Positions 7,985-16,157 of a stretch of 51,962 nt of DNA are shown piece by piece. Numbering within the stretch: position 1 is the stretch's first letter; each line of letters starts with the position of its first letter. The notes under the pieces are model-generated. The model did no database searches. It was not told the DNA's origin and worked only from the letters and a program-made list of their open reading frames with translations. The translations under genes and the position numbers were made by a program. The stretch comes from Candidatus Binatia bacterium (GTDB lineage: Bacteria; Vulcanimicrobiota; Vulcanimicrobiia; Vulcanimicrobiales; Vulcanimicrobiaceae): contig DATKMJ010000038.1 of assembly GCA_035541935.1 (NCBI GenBank), positions 1-51,962 of the forward strand, given 5' to 3'.

Positions 7985-8820
7985 TCGGCTTGCGCGACAG
8001 CCGTGCCTTCTGCGCGCGCGTGATGCGCGTGCACTCGCGCAGTTTCTATCTTTCGACACGGCTGCTGCCGCGGGTCAAACGCGAGGCGATCGAGGCGCTC
8101 TACGCCTTCTTTCGTTGCGTCGACGATACCGTCGATACGGGCTCGGAGACGGCGCCGCAGCGCCGCGCGCGCCTGCTTCACTATCGCCGAGACGTTGCGG
8201 GACTTGGCGTTCGCAGCTACGCGAGCTGCCGCGAGTGGTTTCCGGCGCTGGCCGCCGCGTACGCCGATTTCTCGCTCGACGTCGGGCCGCTCGCGGAGCT
8301 GATCGACGGTTGCGAGAGCGATCTCGCCGGCGTGGACGTGCGTACGACCGTGGAGATGGAGGCGTACGCGCGCGCCGTCGCCGGAACCGTAGGCCGCAGC
8401 GTAATTCCAATTCTGGGCGCGTCGGACGCAGACTCACTCGAACGTGCCGAGCGCCTAGGCATCGCGATGCAGTACACCAACATTCTGCGCGACGTTGCCG
8501 ACGACCGCGCGATGGGGCGGAACTATCTACCGCTCGCAGAGTTTCCGCACGAGACCGCCTCGTCGGTAATGCGCCGCGTCGCCGCCAAGGCACGCCGGTA
8601 CTATCGCGAAGCTTCCCTGCTGCAAGCGCGCTTGCCGAACGACGGTTCGCGGGCCGCGTTCTTGATGGCGAGCAGCTTCTACGAACGCATTCTCCGAGGA
8701 ATCGAAGCGCGCTGTTTCGATCCGGAGGGTTCGCGCGTCGTCGTCAGCGGCGCGCGCAAGCTCGAGCTCGCGGCGCGCTGCATGATTACGGCTTACACGG
8801 GCTTAGCGATCATCAGATAA
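7981..8820 (+). CDS. crtB: phytoene synthase / squalene synthase-type prenyl condensing enzyme
   Basis: 279 residues from ATG at 7981, overlapping the upstream stop. Class I prenyl synthase motifs are intact: HSRSFYLSTRLLP near the N-terminus, the first Asp-rich motif CVDDTVD (48-52) and the second QYTNILRDVADD (D171, D175). These bind Mg-diphosphate. The family joins two GGPP (phytoene, CrtB) or two FPP (diapophytoene, CrtM). The motifs do not separate the two. The acyltransferase and glycosyltransferase downstream resemble the staphyloxanthin set, so a C30 product is possible. The last 28 bases overlap the 3' end of the convergent membrane-protein gene. Confidence 0.93.
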   Translation: MIGLRDSRAFCARVMRVHSRSFYLSTRLLPRVKREAIEALYAFFRCVDDTVDTGSETAPQRRARLLHYRRDVAGLGVRSYASCREWFPALAAAYADFSLDVGPLAELIDGCESDLAGVDVRTTVEMEAYARAVAGTVGRSVIPILGASDADSLERAERLGIAMQYTNILRDVADDRAMGRNYLPLAEFPHETASSVMRRVAAKARRYYREASLLQARLPNDGSRAAFLMASSFYERILRGIEARCFDPEGSRVVVSGARKLELAARCMITAYTGLAIIR

Positions 8821-9236
8821 ATGACCGAAAAAAGTGCGATGGTCACCAGCCATCCGGCGGCGTTCCAGAGGGCAAAGAGCGTCGGTAATCCCGGCGAGCC
8901 GTCGCGCGCGCGGCGACGCATCGTCAGCTCGACGGGCAGCAGCACGCCCAGCCAAATAAGCCCGCCGAAAATGACCACCTCGAGCGCCCGTCGCGTCCAG
9001 AGCACGCGCACCGGATCGAAGCCCTCGAGGTGCGCGAGAGCGACGCCGCTGGCGACGACCGCGCCCCCGAAACACGCGGTGAAGAGCACGTCGGTGAAGA
9101 GAATCTCGCGCGTTGCAAACGCAAAGAGCGCTTTGTCGCGGGCGAAGTATGCGCGCAGTGCCCACACGCCCGTGACCGCGAAGTTTCCCAGCCATAAGAC
9201 GGCGGCGGCAACGTGCAGCGTTTTGAGGAATGTCAC
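8793..9236 (-). CDS. DUF2269-like integral membrane protein
   Basis: 147 residues with four predicted membrane helices: the N-terminal segment LKTLHVAAAVLWLGNFAVTG, then VLFTACFGGAVVASG, VVIFGGLIWLGVLLP and AAGWLVTIALFSVIYLM. The spacing and the HVAAAVLWLGN opening recall DUF2269 and other small CopD-like helix bundles. It is encoded against the carotenoid genes, starts 24 bases upstream of the second desaturase and ends inside crtB, so it splits the crt operon into two plus-strand blocks. No catalytic residues are evident. Function unknown. Confidence 0.75.
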   Translation of the reverse strand: MTFLKTLHVAAAVLWLGNFAVTGVWALRAYFARDKALFAFATREILFTDVLFTACFGGAVVASGVALAHLEGFDPVRVLWTRRALEVVIFGGLIWLGVLLPVELTMRRRARDGSPGLPTLFALWNAAGWLVTIALFSVIYLMIAKPV

Positions 9237-9260
9237 TGCTGCGCCCTTCGGGAGGGGCCG

Positions 9261-10700
9261 GTGAAGTCCGTCATCGTGGTCGGCGCCGGATTCGCGGGAC
9301 TCTCGGCCGCGATCGAGCTGGCGCGCCGCGACCTACGCGTGACGGTCGTAGAATCGCAGAGTTCCCCCGGCGGTCGCGCACAACGCTTGCACGCGGCGGG
9401 CGGCTACACGTTCGATGCCGGCCCGACGCTGTTGGTGATGACCGACGTACTGCGCTCGGTGCTCGGTGCCGATGCGTTCGAAGACCTCTCGCTGGAGCGT
9501 CTGGAGCCGGGATATCGCGTCTTGTGGCCCGGCGGGGAGCGCTTTGAAATGAGCTCGAACTTGGCGCGCTTCCTAGAAGAAATCGCCCGCTTCGAGGGTT
9601 TCGACCGCCGCAGCCCGGCGTTGGAATATCTTGCCGCGGTTCACGAGCAGTATCTCCAAGCGCGCGCCAAGATTCTCGACGTCGATCATACGCCGCTGTC
9701 ATTTCTGGCAACGCTGCTGCGGCCGGGGCGCTTTGCGCCGTGGTCGCTCCGACCGCTGCTGCGCTTCGCGCGCAAGTATTTTCGGAGCGACCGTGTGGTG
9801 CAGGCGCTCACGTTTCAGCCGCTCTATCTCGGCACGTCGCCGCTGCGTGCGCCCGGCGTCTACGCGATGCTCGCCGTCGAAGAGATCGTGGGCGGCGTGT
9901 GGTACGCGCGCGGCGGCATCGGCACGGTCGTCGACGCGCTCGAAGCGCAGGCGCGCGCGCTGGGCGTGACGTTCGCGTACGACGCGCCGGCGCGCGCGGT
10001 CGTCGAGGAACGTGGACGAGCGCGCGGCGTGCGTTGCGACGGCGGCGAACTGCGCGCCGACGGGGTCGTCGTGACGGCCGACCGGGAGCCGGCGATGCGC
10101 GCGCTCTTCGCCGATCCGCCGCGGATGCGGCGCCGGTTGCGTTACGGCCATTCGGCGATCGTATGGTATTTGGGCATCGAAGGTTCCGTGGAGCTGCCGC
10201 ACCACAGCATGCTCTTGCCGGACGATGCGTGGAGCGCGTACGAGGCACTCGATCGCGGCGAAGAGCCGTCCGAGCCGCTCGTCTATGCATGCAATCCGTG
10301 CATCTCCGATGAGTCCCGCGCGCCGCGCGGTCATTCGGTTTTGACGCTGCTCGCGCCGGTGCCCAATGCTTCGGCCCTGCCGCGGCTCGACGAAGAGGCG
10401 CTCTTCGCGCGCGTGCTCGCGCGAGTGGAGCGCGAAGCCGGACCGTTGCGCCGGCGGATTCGCTATGCCGGGTCGCGCGGCCCCCGGACCTTTGCTTCGC
10501 AGCTGCAGCTCGCGCGCGGCGCCGCGTTCGGACCCGATCACACGCTCGATCAAATGGCCGTGCTGCGCCCGTCAATTCGCCATCCGCGCATCGGCAACGT
10601 GGTCTTTGCGGGCAGCGGGACTCACCCAGGCTCGGGCGTGCCGATGGTATTAATCTCGGGCCGTCTTGCGGCGCAGCACTTGGTAGAGGCGATCGCGTGA
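9261..10700 (+). CDS. second CrtI/CrtN-family carotenoid desaturase or oxidase
   Basis: 479 residues from GTG at 9261, chosen because GGAGGGG sits 5 bases upstream and the FAD motif follows at once (SVIVVGAGFAGLSAAIELA). It has the paired ESQSSPGGRAQRL segment and the C-terminal NVVFAGSGTHPGSGVP signature. It is clearly paralogous to the desaturase at 6512. Organisms with two such enzymes use the second for further desaturation, or to oxidise an end group (CrtP/CrtNb in C30 pathways, CrtD in spirilloxanthin). The stop overlaps the acyltransferase start by 4 bases. Exact reaction undetermined. Confidence 0.88.
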   Translation: MKSVIVVGAGFAGLSAAIELARRDLRVTVVESQSSPGGRAQRLHAAGGYTFDAGPTLLVMTDVLRSVLGADAFEDLSLERLEPGYRVLWPGGERFEMSSNLARFLEEIARFEGFDRRSPALEYLAAVHEQYLQARAKILDVDHTPLSFLATLLRPGRFAPWSLRPLLRFARKYFRSDRVVQALTFQPLYLGTSPLRAPGVYAMLAVEEIVGGVWYARGGIGTVVDALEAQARALGVTFAYDAPARAVVEERGRARGVRCDGGELRADGVVVTADREPAMRALFADPPRMRRRLRYGHSAIVWYLGIEGSVELPHHSMLLPDDAWSAYEALDRGEEPSEPLVYACNPCISDESRAPRGHSVLTLLAPVPNASALPRLDEEALFARVLARVEREAGPLRRRIRYAGSRGPRTFASQLQLARGAAFGPDHTLDQMAVLRPSIRHPRIGNVVFAGSGTHPGSGVPMVLISGRLAAQHLVEAIA

Positions 10701-11404
10701 TCGCGGCGCGACGGTACGAAGGCTTCGTCGCGACTTTCGGCGCCTACGTGCACTGGCTCTTGCGACGGTCGTTTCGTGGCGTCTGGGTATCGAAGGGCGC
10801 CACGTTTCCTTCGAGCGGCTTCGTGGCGGTCGCGAATCATACGTCGTGGTGGGATGGATTCGTGGCGTTTGCCGTGCAGCGCGCGATCGCACCGCGGCAC
10901 CCGTTCTACGTGATGATGAGCGAAGATGGTTTGCGGCGCTTTCCCTTCTTTCGTTACGGCGGAGCCTTTGCCGTGGACGCGTCGTCGCCGCGCCGTGCGC
11001 GTGACGCAATTCTCTATGCCGCCGATCGCGCGGCCGCGGGTACGGGTCTCTGGATCTTTCCGCAGGGCCGGCTCGAGGCGCCCGGGACGTCGCTCGTTTT
11101 CACCCGGGGCTTCGCCCACGTCGCGCGCCGAGCTAACGTGCCGGTGATCCCCTGCGCGATGCGTTTCGCGCTGCTCGACGGACAGCGTCCGGATGCGTTT
11201 CTCGAAGTCGGCCCGACGGTATACGACGCGTCGCGCGCGACGGGCGAACTCGCGCGCGGCGCCGTTGCAGCGATGTTGGCCCGGCTCGATTGCGAGATTT
11301 CATCCGGTCGCGCGTTTGAGAACCGTCGCTCGCTAGTGGCGCCGGCGCGAGGCGTCGATGACGTCACCGGGCGCATCTTCGCGCCGTTAGGAAAGTCGTT
11401 GTAG
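10697..11404 (+). CDS. PlsC-like acyltransferase of the carotenoid operon
   Basis: 235 residues, GTG start overlapping the upstream stop (GTGA). LPLAT-superfamily motifs are present: the catalytic NHTSWWD block (His48, Asp53, HX4D), a DGLRRFPFFRYGG block, and FPQGR (121-125) as the phosphate-binding motif normally written FPEG. The family acylates glycerophosphates or other hydroxyls with fatty acyl-CoA or acyl-ACP. Between a desaturase and a glycosyltransferase it most likely esterifies the sugar of a glycosyl-carotenoid, as CrtO does in staphyloxanthin synthesis, although CrtO itself is a different family. Substrate is inferred from context only. Confidence 0.82.
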   Translation: MIAARRYEGFVATFGAYVHWLLRRSFRGVWVSKGATFPSSGFVAVANHTSWWDGFVAFAVQRAIAPRHPFYVMMSEDGLRRFPFFRYGGAFAVDASSPRRARDAILYAADRAAAGTGLWIFPQGRLEAPGTSLVFTRGFAHVARRANVPVIPCAMRFALLDGQRPDAFLEVGPTVYDASRATGELARGAVAAMLARLDCEISSGRAFENRRSLVAPARGVDDVTGRIFAPLGKSL

Positions 11405-11405
11405 C

Positions 11406-12494
11406 GTGGCGATTGCCGTTCTCGCGTGGCTTTGCACGGCGATTGCATGCGGCGGGCTCGCCGTGCAGCTGCTGAACATGCGCTTCTACCCGAGACTGCG
11501 GCCGCGCACGTTGCCCGAACGCTCGATCGTCGCCTGTGTAGCCATGCGGAACGAAGAAGAGAACGCGCGCGCGTGCATTGATGGACTGGCGGCGCAGCCC
11601 GAAATCGGCGCGATCCTCGTCTGCGACGACGGATCGTGCGATCGAACCCTCCCGCTGCTGATGGAGCGTGCGGCGCGCGACTCACGCATTTTCGTAGTGC
11701 CTCTGCCGGATTCGAAGAACGCGTCGAAATCCGCGGCGCTCGCCGTCGCCGGTGCGTACGCAGCGTCGCTGCCGTATCGCTATCTCTTGTTTACCGATGC
11801 CGACGTGCGCCTCGAGCGCGGCGCGGCCGGCGCGCTGCTGACGCGCTTGCACGAAGCGGACGCGACGGCGTTGACGGCGTGGCCGCGCGTGCGCGGTGAG
11901 GCGCTTGCCGACGTGCTGCTGGCGCCGCTGGTGACGTTGCTTTTGCTGCAGGCCTTGCCGATGTGGCGGTCGCGCGCCGGCGATCCACGTTTCGTCGCCG
12001 GAAACGGGCAGCTCTTCTTGGTCGACGCGCACGCCTATCGCCATTGCGGCGGCCACGCGGCAATCACCGATGCCGTGGAAGATGTCGCGTTGGCGCGCAA
12101 TCTCGCCCGCTGCGGCTACGCCGTCGCCTTTGCGAGCGCGGCCTCGATTGCCGGTACGCGCGGATACGGATCGCTGCGCGCCGCCATTGGCGGCTTGGGG
12201 AGATCGCTTTACGCCGGCGGCGGCGTCGCCGCCTGCGCGGCGTTTGCCCTGTGGCAGGCGACGGCGTTCGCACTACCCTACGTGCTGTTGCCCTTCGTTC
12301 CGGCAATTGCGGCATGTGCCATCGCAGCCGGCATCGTGGCGCGCGTCGTGCTGGCGTTGCGCATGGGCGAAAGCCCGGCCGGCGTGCTGCTCGCGCCGGC
12401 GGCCGCCGCCGTTGCGACGGCCGGGGCGCTCGGCGTTGCCCTTGCCGGCGCGCGGGGCCGCCTGACGTGGCGTGGAAGAACGATTCGCCGATGA
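11406..12494 (+). CDS. family 2 glycosyltransferase (CrtQ/HpnB-like)
   Basis: 362 residues, GTG start one base after the preceding stop. An N-terminal membrane helix (2-22) precedes a GT-A domain with VCDDGSCD (DDG 74-76), the metal-binding TDAD (130-133) and a VEDVALARNL acidic motif (ED 225-226). Two or three membrane helices follow at the C-terminus. The layout matches CrtQ, which glucosylates diaponeurosporenoate, and the hopanoid-linked HpnB group. In this operon it probably adds a sugar to an oxidised carotenoid end group, which the adjacent acyltransferase could then acylate. Its stop overlaps the regulator gene by 4 bases. Confidence 0.87.
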   Translation: MAIAVLAWLCTAIACGGLAVQLLNMRFYPRLRPRTLPERSIVACVAMRNEEENARACIDGLAAQPEIGAILVCDDGSCDRTLPLLMERAARDSRIFVVPLPDSKNASKSAALAVAGAYAASLPYRYLLFTDADVRLERGAAGALLTRLHEADATALTAWPRVRGEALADVLLAPLVTLLLLQALPMWRSRAGDPRFVAGNGQLFLVDAHAYRHCGGHAAITDAVEDVALARNLARCGYAVAFASAASIAGTRGYGSLRAAIGGLGRSLYAGGGVAACAAFALWQATAFALPYVLLPFVPAIAACAIAAGIVARVVLALRMGESPAGVLLAPAAAAVATAGALGVALAGARGRLTWRGRTIRR

Positions 12495-13363
12495 AACATT
12501 CGATTGCGGCCGTCGCTCGTATGGCCAATCTCTCGCCCGACGTCATCCGTTCCTGGGAACGGCGCTACAAGATCGTCGAACCGGCGCGCAACGCCTCGGG
12601 CGTGCGACTCTATAGCGATGAAGACGTCGCGCGCCTTACGTTAGCGCGCGAAGCGACGCGGCTTGGGCACCCGATCCGGCACGTCGCGCAGCTCAGCGAC
12701 GAACAACTCGAGGAGCTGCTCGACCGCAAACCGGTGGAGAGCGGCGGAAACCTCGAGGTCGTCGCGCGCCTGCTCGACGCGATGCACGCTCACGATCTCG
12801 CCACCGCGTCGCAAATCCTGCGCGTCGCCGCCCTGCTGATCCCCGTGCGGGAGCTGGTGCTCGAAATTCTCGCGCCTGCGCTGCGCGAAGTCGGGCGCCA
12901 GTGGGAGCACGGCGACCTGGCAATCTGGCAAGAGCATTTTCTTTCCAATGAAGTCCTTGGCATTGCGGGGCCGCTGCAGCAGCTAGCACCTGGCCCGCGC
13001 GTCCTTTTTGCAACGCCGCCGTTCGAGCGCCACAGTTTCGGTATAGGCTTGGCCGCGCTGCTCGCCGCCGCGCGCGGCGTTGCCGCCTGCAACCTCGGCG
13101 TGATGGTGCCCGCGGCGCAGGTGATTGCCGCCGCACGACAGCTGCACGCGGCAGCGGTCGTTATCGGCATGACGCACGAAGCTCTGCCGAAAGAAGACGC
13201 GATTGAGTACGTGCGCCAACTCGATGCGGGCTTGCCGGCCGGCGTGGATTTGGTGCTCGGCGGCACCGCCGGCGCGCGCGTTGCCGCGTCGGTAGCGTCG
13301 CCGCGCGTACGCAGCATCGCGACGCTCGAAGAGTTCGACGCTCTCTGCGTACAGTGGCGCTAA
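12491..13363 (+). CDS. carH: CarH/LitR-like MerR regulator with B12-binding photoreceptor domain
   Basis: 290 residues from ATG at 12491, in the 4-base overlap with the glycosyltransferase. Residues 1-70 are a MerR helix-turn-helix (SIAAVARMANLSPDVIRSWE). Residues ~85-160 are the four-helix cap with W138-x9-E148-H149, the motif that shields the upper face of adenosylcobalamin in CarH. Residues ~168-290 are a Rossmann-like B12 domain with E179-R-H181-SFG, matching the ExHxxG lower-ligand motif, and LVLGG near 257. The usual SxL element is changed (IGMT). CarH represses carotenoid genes in the dark as a tetramer and releases DNA when light breaks the Co-C bond. As last gene of the operon it would control its own synthesis. 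Confidence 0.88.
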   Translation: MKHSIAAVARMANLSPDVIRSWERRYKIVEPARNASGVRLYSDEDVARLTLAREATRLGHPIRHVAQLSDEQLEELLDRKPVESGGNLEVVARLLDAMHAHDLATASQILRVAALLIPVRELVLEILAPALREVGRQWEHGDLAIWQEHFLSNEVLGIAGPLQQLAPGPRVLFATPPFERHSFGIGLAALLAAARGVAACNLGVMVPAAQVIAAARQLHAAAVVIGMTHEALPKEDAIEYVRQLDAGLPAGVDLVLGGTAGARVAASVASPRVRSIATLEEFDALCVQWR

Positions 13364-13482
13364 CGGCGCTTAACGCTCGGCCGTCACCGCCGTCGCAACG
13401 TCGTGCGGACCGTCCGCCATAACCCGATGCGATCGAGGCAGTGCCGTGCGCCGCGGCGCCGACTTCTCGAAGATGCGGCGAG

Positions 13483-14073
13483 TTAATTACGTTCGCCGCC
13501 GAGCTCGCCTAAGACGCGGCGACACGCAGCGAGGATCTCGCCCGAGAGCCTTGGATTCGCTTTCGCCACGCCACGCGCCACGGCGATGGCCCCAATTGCG
13601 CCGACGGCAATCGTTAAGGCACGTTCGCGTGGAGTCGCCGTGAGGGAGGCCTCCTGCATTGCCGCTTCAATGGCGCGTACGGTTCGTTCGAACCCTTGGG
13701 CAAACGAACGGCTCACAGTTTTATCGTGCCGGCCAATTTCGCTGCCCGACGCCGCCATCGCGCAGCCGTCGGCGACGTTGTCCCGATGCCGTTTGCTGAT
13801 GTACCAATCCAGATAATTCCCGATCGTCGGTGCGGACCCGCTCGCACTTACTAAGCGCGTGAAGGTGCGCTCGAGAGCATCCGCGAGCGCTTCTGCGGCT
13901 ATAGCCTCTTTTGACGGAAACTGAGCGTAGAGCGCGCCATGCGTCAGCTCGGCCTCTTTGGCGATTTCGGCCACGCCGACGCCGTCGATACCATACTCCC
14001 GAAACAGCTTACTCGCTGCACGCACGAGCGCTTCGCGGTTTTGGGCGGATTGCTCCTTGGTCACTTTCATCAT
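13483..14073 (-). CDS. TetR-family transcriptional regulator
   Basis: 196 residues (195 from the second ATG). The N-terminal helix-turn-helix is typical of TetR/AcrR (FREYGIDGVGVAEIAKEAEL, then THGALYAQFPSKEAI). The C-terminal half is a helical ligand pocket with WYISKRHRDN and CAMAASGSEIGR, like regulators of reactive-compound detoxification. It is divergent from an SDR-MDR gene pair. Its promoter has TTGGCA, a 17-base spacer and TATAAT; the start codon lies 5 bases past the -10, so the mRNA should be leaderless or nearly so. A palindromic operator covers the -10, implying self-repression. Effector unknown; an electrophile or carbonyl compound would fit its targets. Confidence 0.9.
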   Translation of the reverse strand: MMKVTKEQSAQNREALVRAASKLFREYGIDGVGVAEIAKEAELTHGALYAQFPSKEAIAAEALADALERTFTRLVSASGSAPTIGNYLDWYISKRHRDNVADGCAMAASGSEIGRHDKTVSRSFAQGFERTVRAIEAAMQEASLTATPRERALTIAVGAIGAIAVARGVAKANPRLSGEILAACRRVLGELGGERN

Positions 14074-14076
14074 TAA

Positions 14077-14094
14077 TGATTATATCCACAATCA
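14077..14094. promoter_or_regulatory. TetR operator 1
   Basis: TGATTATATCCACAATCA, an imperfect palindrome with TGATT/AATCA arms. It covers the -10 hexamer of the tetR promoter and nearly reaches the start codon. It matches the second site at 14126 in 14 of 18 positions. Confidence 0.75.
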
Positions 14095-14107
14095 AACCTA
14101 TTGCCAA
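14079..14107 (-). promoter_or_regulatory. tetR promoter, leaderless
   Basis: Minus strand: -35 TTGGCA (14107-14102), 17-base spacer, -10 TATAAT (14084-14079), an almost ideal housekeeping promoter. Transcription should start about at the ATG of the regulator gene (14073 or 14070). The -35 overlaps the opposing -35 of the SDR promoter at the shared TTGCCAA. Confidence 0.75.
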
Positions 14108-14129
14108 CCCCGCCGCGTCGTGTTATGAT
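14101..14129 (+). promoter_or_regulatory. SDR-MDR operon promoter
   Basis: Plus strand: -35 TTGCCA (14101-14106), 17-base spacer, -10 TATGAT (14124-14129). The expected start near 14136 leaves a leader of about 20 bases with the ribosome site AAAAGGAG. Operator 2 overlaps the -10 and the start point. Confidence 0.75.
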
Positions 14130-14143
14130 TGCGACCACAATCA
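14126..14143. promoter_or_regulatory. TetR operator 2
   Basis: TGATTGCGACCACAATCA, a palindrome with perfect 6-base arms TGATTG/CAATCA. It covers the end of the SDR -10 and the predicted start point. The centre-to-centre distance to operator 1 is 49 bases. Confidence 0.8.
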
Positions 14144-14156
14144 AAAAGGAGACGGC

Positions 14157-14879
14157 ATGGAGCTCAATAAGACCATCGCCCTAGTCACCGGGGCCAACCG
14201 CGGCATCGGGCGGACATACGCGGAGCATCTCGCGCGGGCGGGGGCGCCGCGGGTGTACGCGGCGGCCAGGGACCTTGCATCGCTCGCATCGCTCCAAGAA
14301 CGCTTCCCGGCCGTCGTGCCGCTCTACTTGGACGTCACTGATCGCGACTCAATCGCCCGGGCTGCTGCTCGTGCCGGCGACGTGAACCTGCTCATTAACA
14401 ATGCTGGTATCCTTCGCGTCGGCGGAATCGCGGGGCGATCCTCGCTCGACGAGGCGCACGAGGAGATGGAGGTAAATTACTTCGGTCTGCTCGAGGTAAC
14501 CCGAGCATTCGCGCCGCTGCTGACCGCTAACGTGCCATCGGCAATTATCAACGTCCTATCCATTCTCGGCCTGATGGGGACGCCCGGCGCCGCGACGTAC
14601 AGCGCCTCTAAGGCCGCGGCGCTTTCCGCCACGCGGGCCATTCGCGCCGAGCTGGCGCCCAAACAAGTACGCGTCGTTGCGGTGATGCCGGGATATGTCG
14701 ACACGGAAATGACTTCTTTCCTCCAGGTCGATAAAATTTCGCCCGATGACGTGGTGGCTGCGACGTTCGCGGCATTGGCATCAGGTGATGAGGAAGTCTA
14801 TCCCGGCGGCCTGGCGACGGAATTGGCACGTGCCTTTTTCACCGATCACAAGGCGCTGGAACGGCAGTTAGCGAGCTAG
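14157..14879 (+). CDS. short-chain dehydrogenase/reductase
   Basis: 240 residues from ATG at 14157, with AAAAGGAG about 6 bases upstream. A classical SDR: the NAD(P)-binding motif TGANRGIG (11-18), NNAG (81-84) and a catalytic set Ser135, Tyr148, Lys152 (YSASK). The Arg at the cofactor motif and the downstream AAARD suggest NADP(H). The enzyme should be soluble and reduce a carbonyl or oxidise an alcohol. It is the first gene of a two-gene operon with a quinone-reductase-like MDR, under the divergent TetR. SDR-MDR pairs with TetR are often responses to toxic aldehydes, enones or quinones. Substrate unknown. Confidence 0.92.
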   Translation: MELNKTIALVTGANRGIGRTYAEHLARAGAPRVYAAARDLASLASLQERFPAVVPLYLDVTDRDSIARAAARAGDVNLLINNAGILRVGGIAGRSSLDEAHEEMEVNYFGLLEVTRAFAPLLTANVPSAIINVLSILGLMGTPGAATYSASKAAALSATRAIRAELAPKQVRVVAVMPGYVDTEMTSFLQVDKISPDDVVAATFAALASGDEEVYPGGLATELARAFFTDHKALERQLAS

Positions 14880-14889
14880 GCGCGGAGTC

Positions 14890-15891
14890 ATGAAGGCCTT
14901 CGTCATCGACCGTTACGGGAGCAGAGAGGGTTTACGCCTCGCCGACATGCCGGAGCCGAAACTGCAGGCTGATGACGTACTCGTTGAGGTCCATGCTGCG
15001 GGCGTGAATCCACTCGACGCTAAAATCAGAGACGGTGAGTTCAGATTCATACTGCCCTATCGCCTACCTCTCATTTCAGGAAATGACGTCGCGGGGCGCG
15101 TTTTGCGGGTTGGATCCAAGGTTCGGCAGTTTAGGCCCGGCGACGAGATCTACGCGCGACCGAATCAGCATAGGATCGGGGCATTTGCAGAATTCATTGC
15201 CGTGAATGAATCTGACGTTGCGATGAAGCCTAAGAATCTCACCATGGAAGAAGCAGCTTCGATACCGTTAGTGGGTCTGACCGCTTGGCAGGCATTGATC
15301 GGACGATCGAATCTAAAGAAAGGGCAGAAAGTGCTCATCCATGCCGGCGCGGGCGGCGTGGGAACGTTCGCAATTCAGTTGGCAAAACATATCGGAGCGA
15401 CCGTAGCAACTACAACCAGCACGGCAAACGTCGAACTGGTCAAGAGTCTAGGCGCCGATGTCGTCGTGGATTACAAAAAGGACCGCTTCGAGAAGATCCT
15501 CAATGGCTACGACGTCGTCTTGAATAGTCTCGGCAAGGACACGCTCGAAAAATCCGTGGACGTGCTAAAGAGTGGTGGAAAGTTAATCTCAATATCTGGT
15601 CCGCCCGATGCTGCATTTGCACGGCAGAATGAGTCCAGTTGGTTGTTGCAGCAGGTCATGCGTGGTTTGAGCTTCGGTATTCGCAACAGAGCCGCGCGCC
15701 ATAACGTGAACTATTCATTCCTTTTTATGCGGGCAAATGGTGAACAGCTAAGCAAAATCACGCATCTTATTGAATCTAAAGTAATCCGGCCCGTCATCGA
15801 TCGCGTTTTTCCATTCGAAGAGACCACAGACGCCTTGTCGTACGTCGAAACCGGACGTTCGCGAGGCAAAGTCGTCGTTCAAGTGAGATAA
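14890..15891 (+). CDS. zinc-independent MDR, quinone oxidoreductase-like
   Basis: 333 residues, 10 bases after the SDR stop. The N-terminal GroES-like half (EVHAAGVNPLDAKIRDG, GNDVAGRVLRVG) lacks the zinc-ligand set of alcohol dehydrogenases. The Rossmann half has HAGAGGVGTFAIQLAKH (GxGGVG 153-158), as in QOR and reticulon-4-interacting-protein-1-like reductases. These reduce quinones or alpha,beta-unsaturated carbonyls with NADPH. Base composition is a little less GC-rich, with AAA/AAT codons more frequent than in neighbours, and it lies next to an integrase remnant, so it may have arrived by transfer. The function is inferred from the family. Confidence 0.9.
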   Translation: MKAFVIDRYGSREGLRLADMPEPKLQADDVLVEVHAAGVNPLDAKIRDGEFRFILPYRLPLISGNDVAGRVLRVGSKVRQFRPGDEIYARPNQHRIGAFAEFIAVNESDVAMKPKNLTMEEAASIPLVGLTAWQALIGRSNLKKGQKVLIHAGAGGVGTFAIQLAKHIGATVATTTSTANVELVKSLGADVVVDYKKDRFEKILNGYDVVLNSLGKDTLEKSVDVLKSGGKLISISGPPDAAFARQNESSWLLQQVMRGLSFGIRNRAARHNVNYSFLFMRANGEQLSKITHLIESKVIRPVIDRVFPFEETTDALSYVETGRSRGKVVVQVR

Positions 15892-15906
15892 CACAACGTA
15901 CTGAAC

Positions 15907-15930
15907 GAACCGCCTGCTCCTAAGCGGTTC
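15907..15930. terminator. inverted repeat after the MDR gene
   Basis: GAACCGC and GCGGTTC form a perfect 7-base stem with a 10-base loop, 15 bases past the MDR stop and overlapping the end of the integrase remnant. No T-run follows, so termination is uncertain. Confidence 0.35.
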
Positions 15931-16157
15931 CTGCCAGGAGCGTCGCGCAGGGGGTGACCGTCGCGAGTCGTTCAAGACGCTCGCCAAGGCGGTCGACGGC
16001 GTCTCGTCGAGCCTCCGGCATGAGGTGCGCGTAGGTCAAGAGCGTGAGGCTCGGTGACGCATGACCGAGCACGCCCGCAGCCGTCCGAACGTCAACGCCC
16101 GCGGTCAGCAACGTCGTCGCTGCGGTGTGGCGCAGGTCGTGCAAGTGCGTCGTCGAG
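15920..16157 (-). pseudogene. tyrosine recombinase (phage-type integrase), C-terminal fragment
   Basis: Only the last ~80 residues remain. The homologous part begins [14 protein letters not shown], giving the second catalytic Arg in the HxLRH box, continues with LGHAS (catalytic His) and ends with TYAHLMPE (catalytic Tyr), followed by a short tail. The N-terminal core-binding domain and the first catalytic Arg are missing. A TAG lies seven codons upstream of the TTG that would start the fragment. Homology stops about where an opposite-strand glycosylase fragment begins, so an old rearrangement fused two gene ends. It cannot be an active recombinase. Confidence 0.82.

Noticed and set aside
9699-10553. 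Minus-strand frame in the second desaturase gene
   Set aside because: Antisense shadow; the plus strand carries FAD and CrtI signatures throughout.
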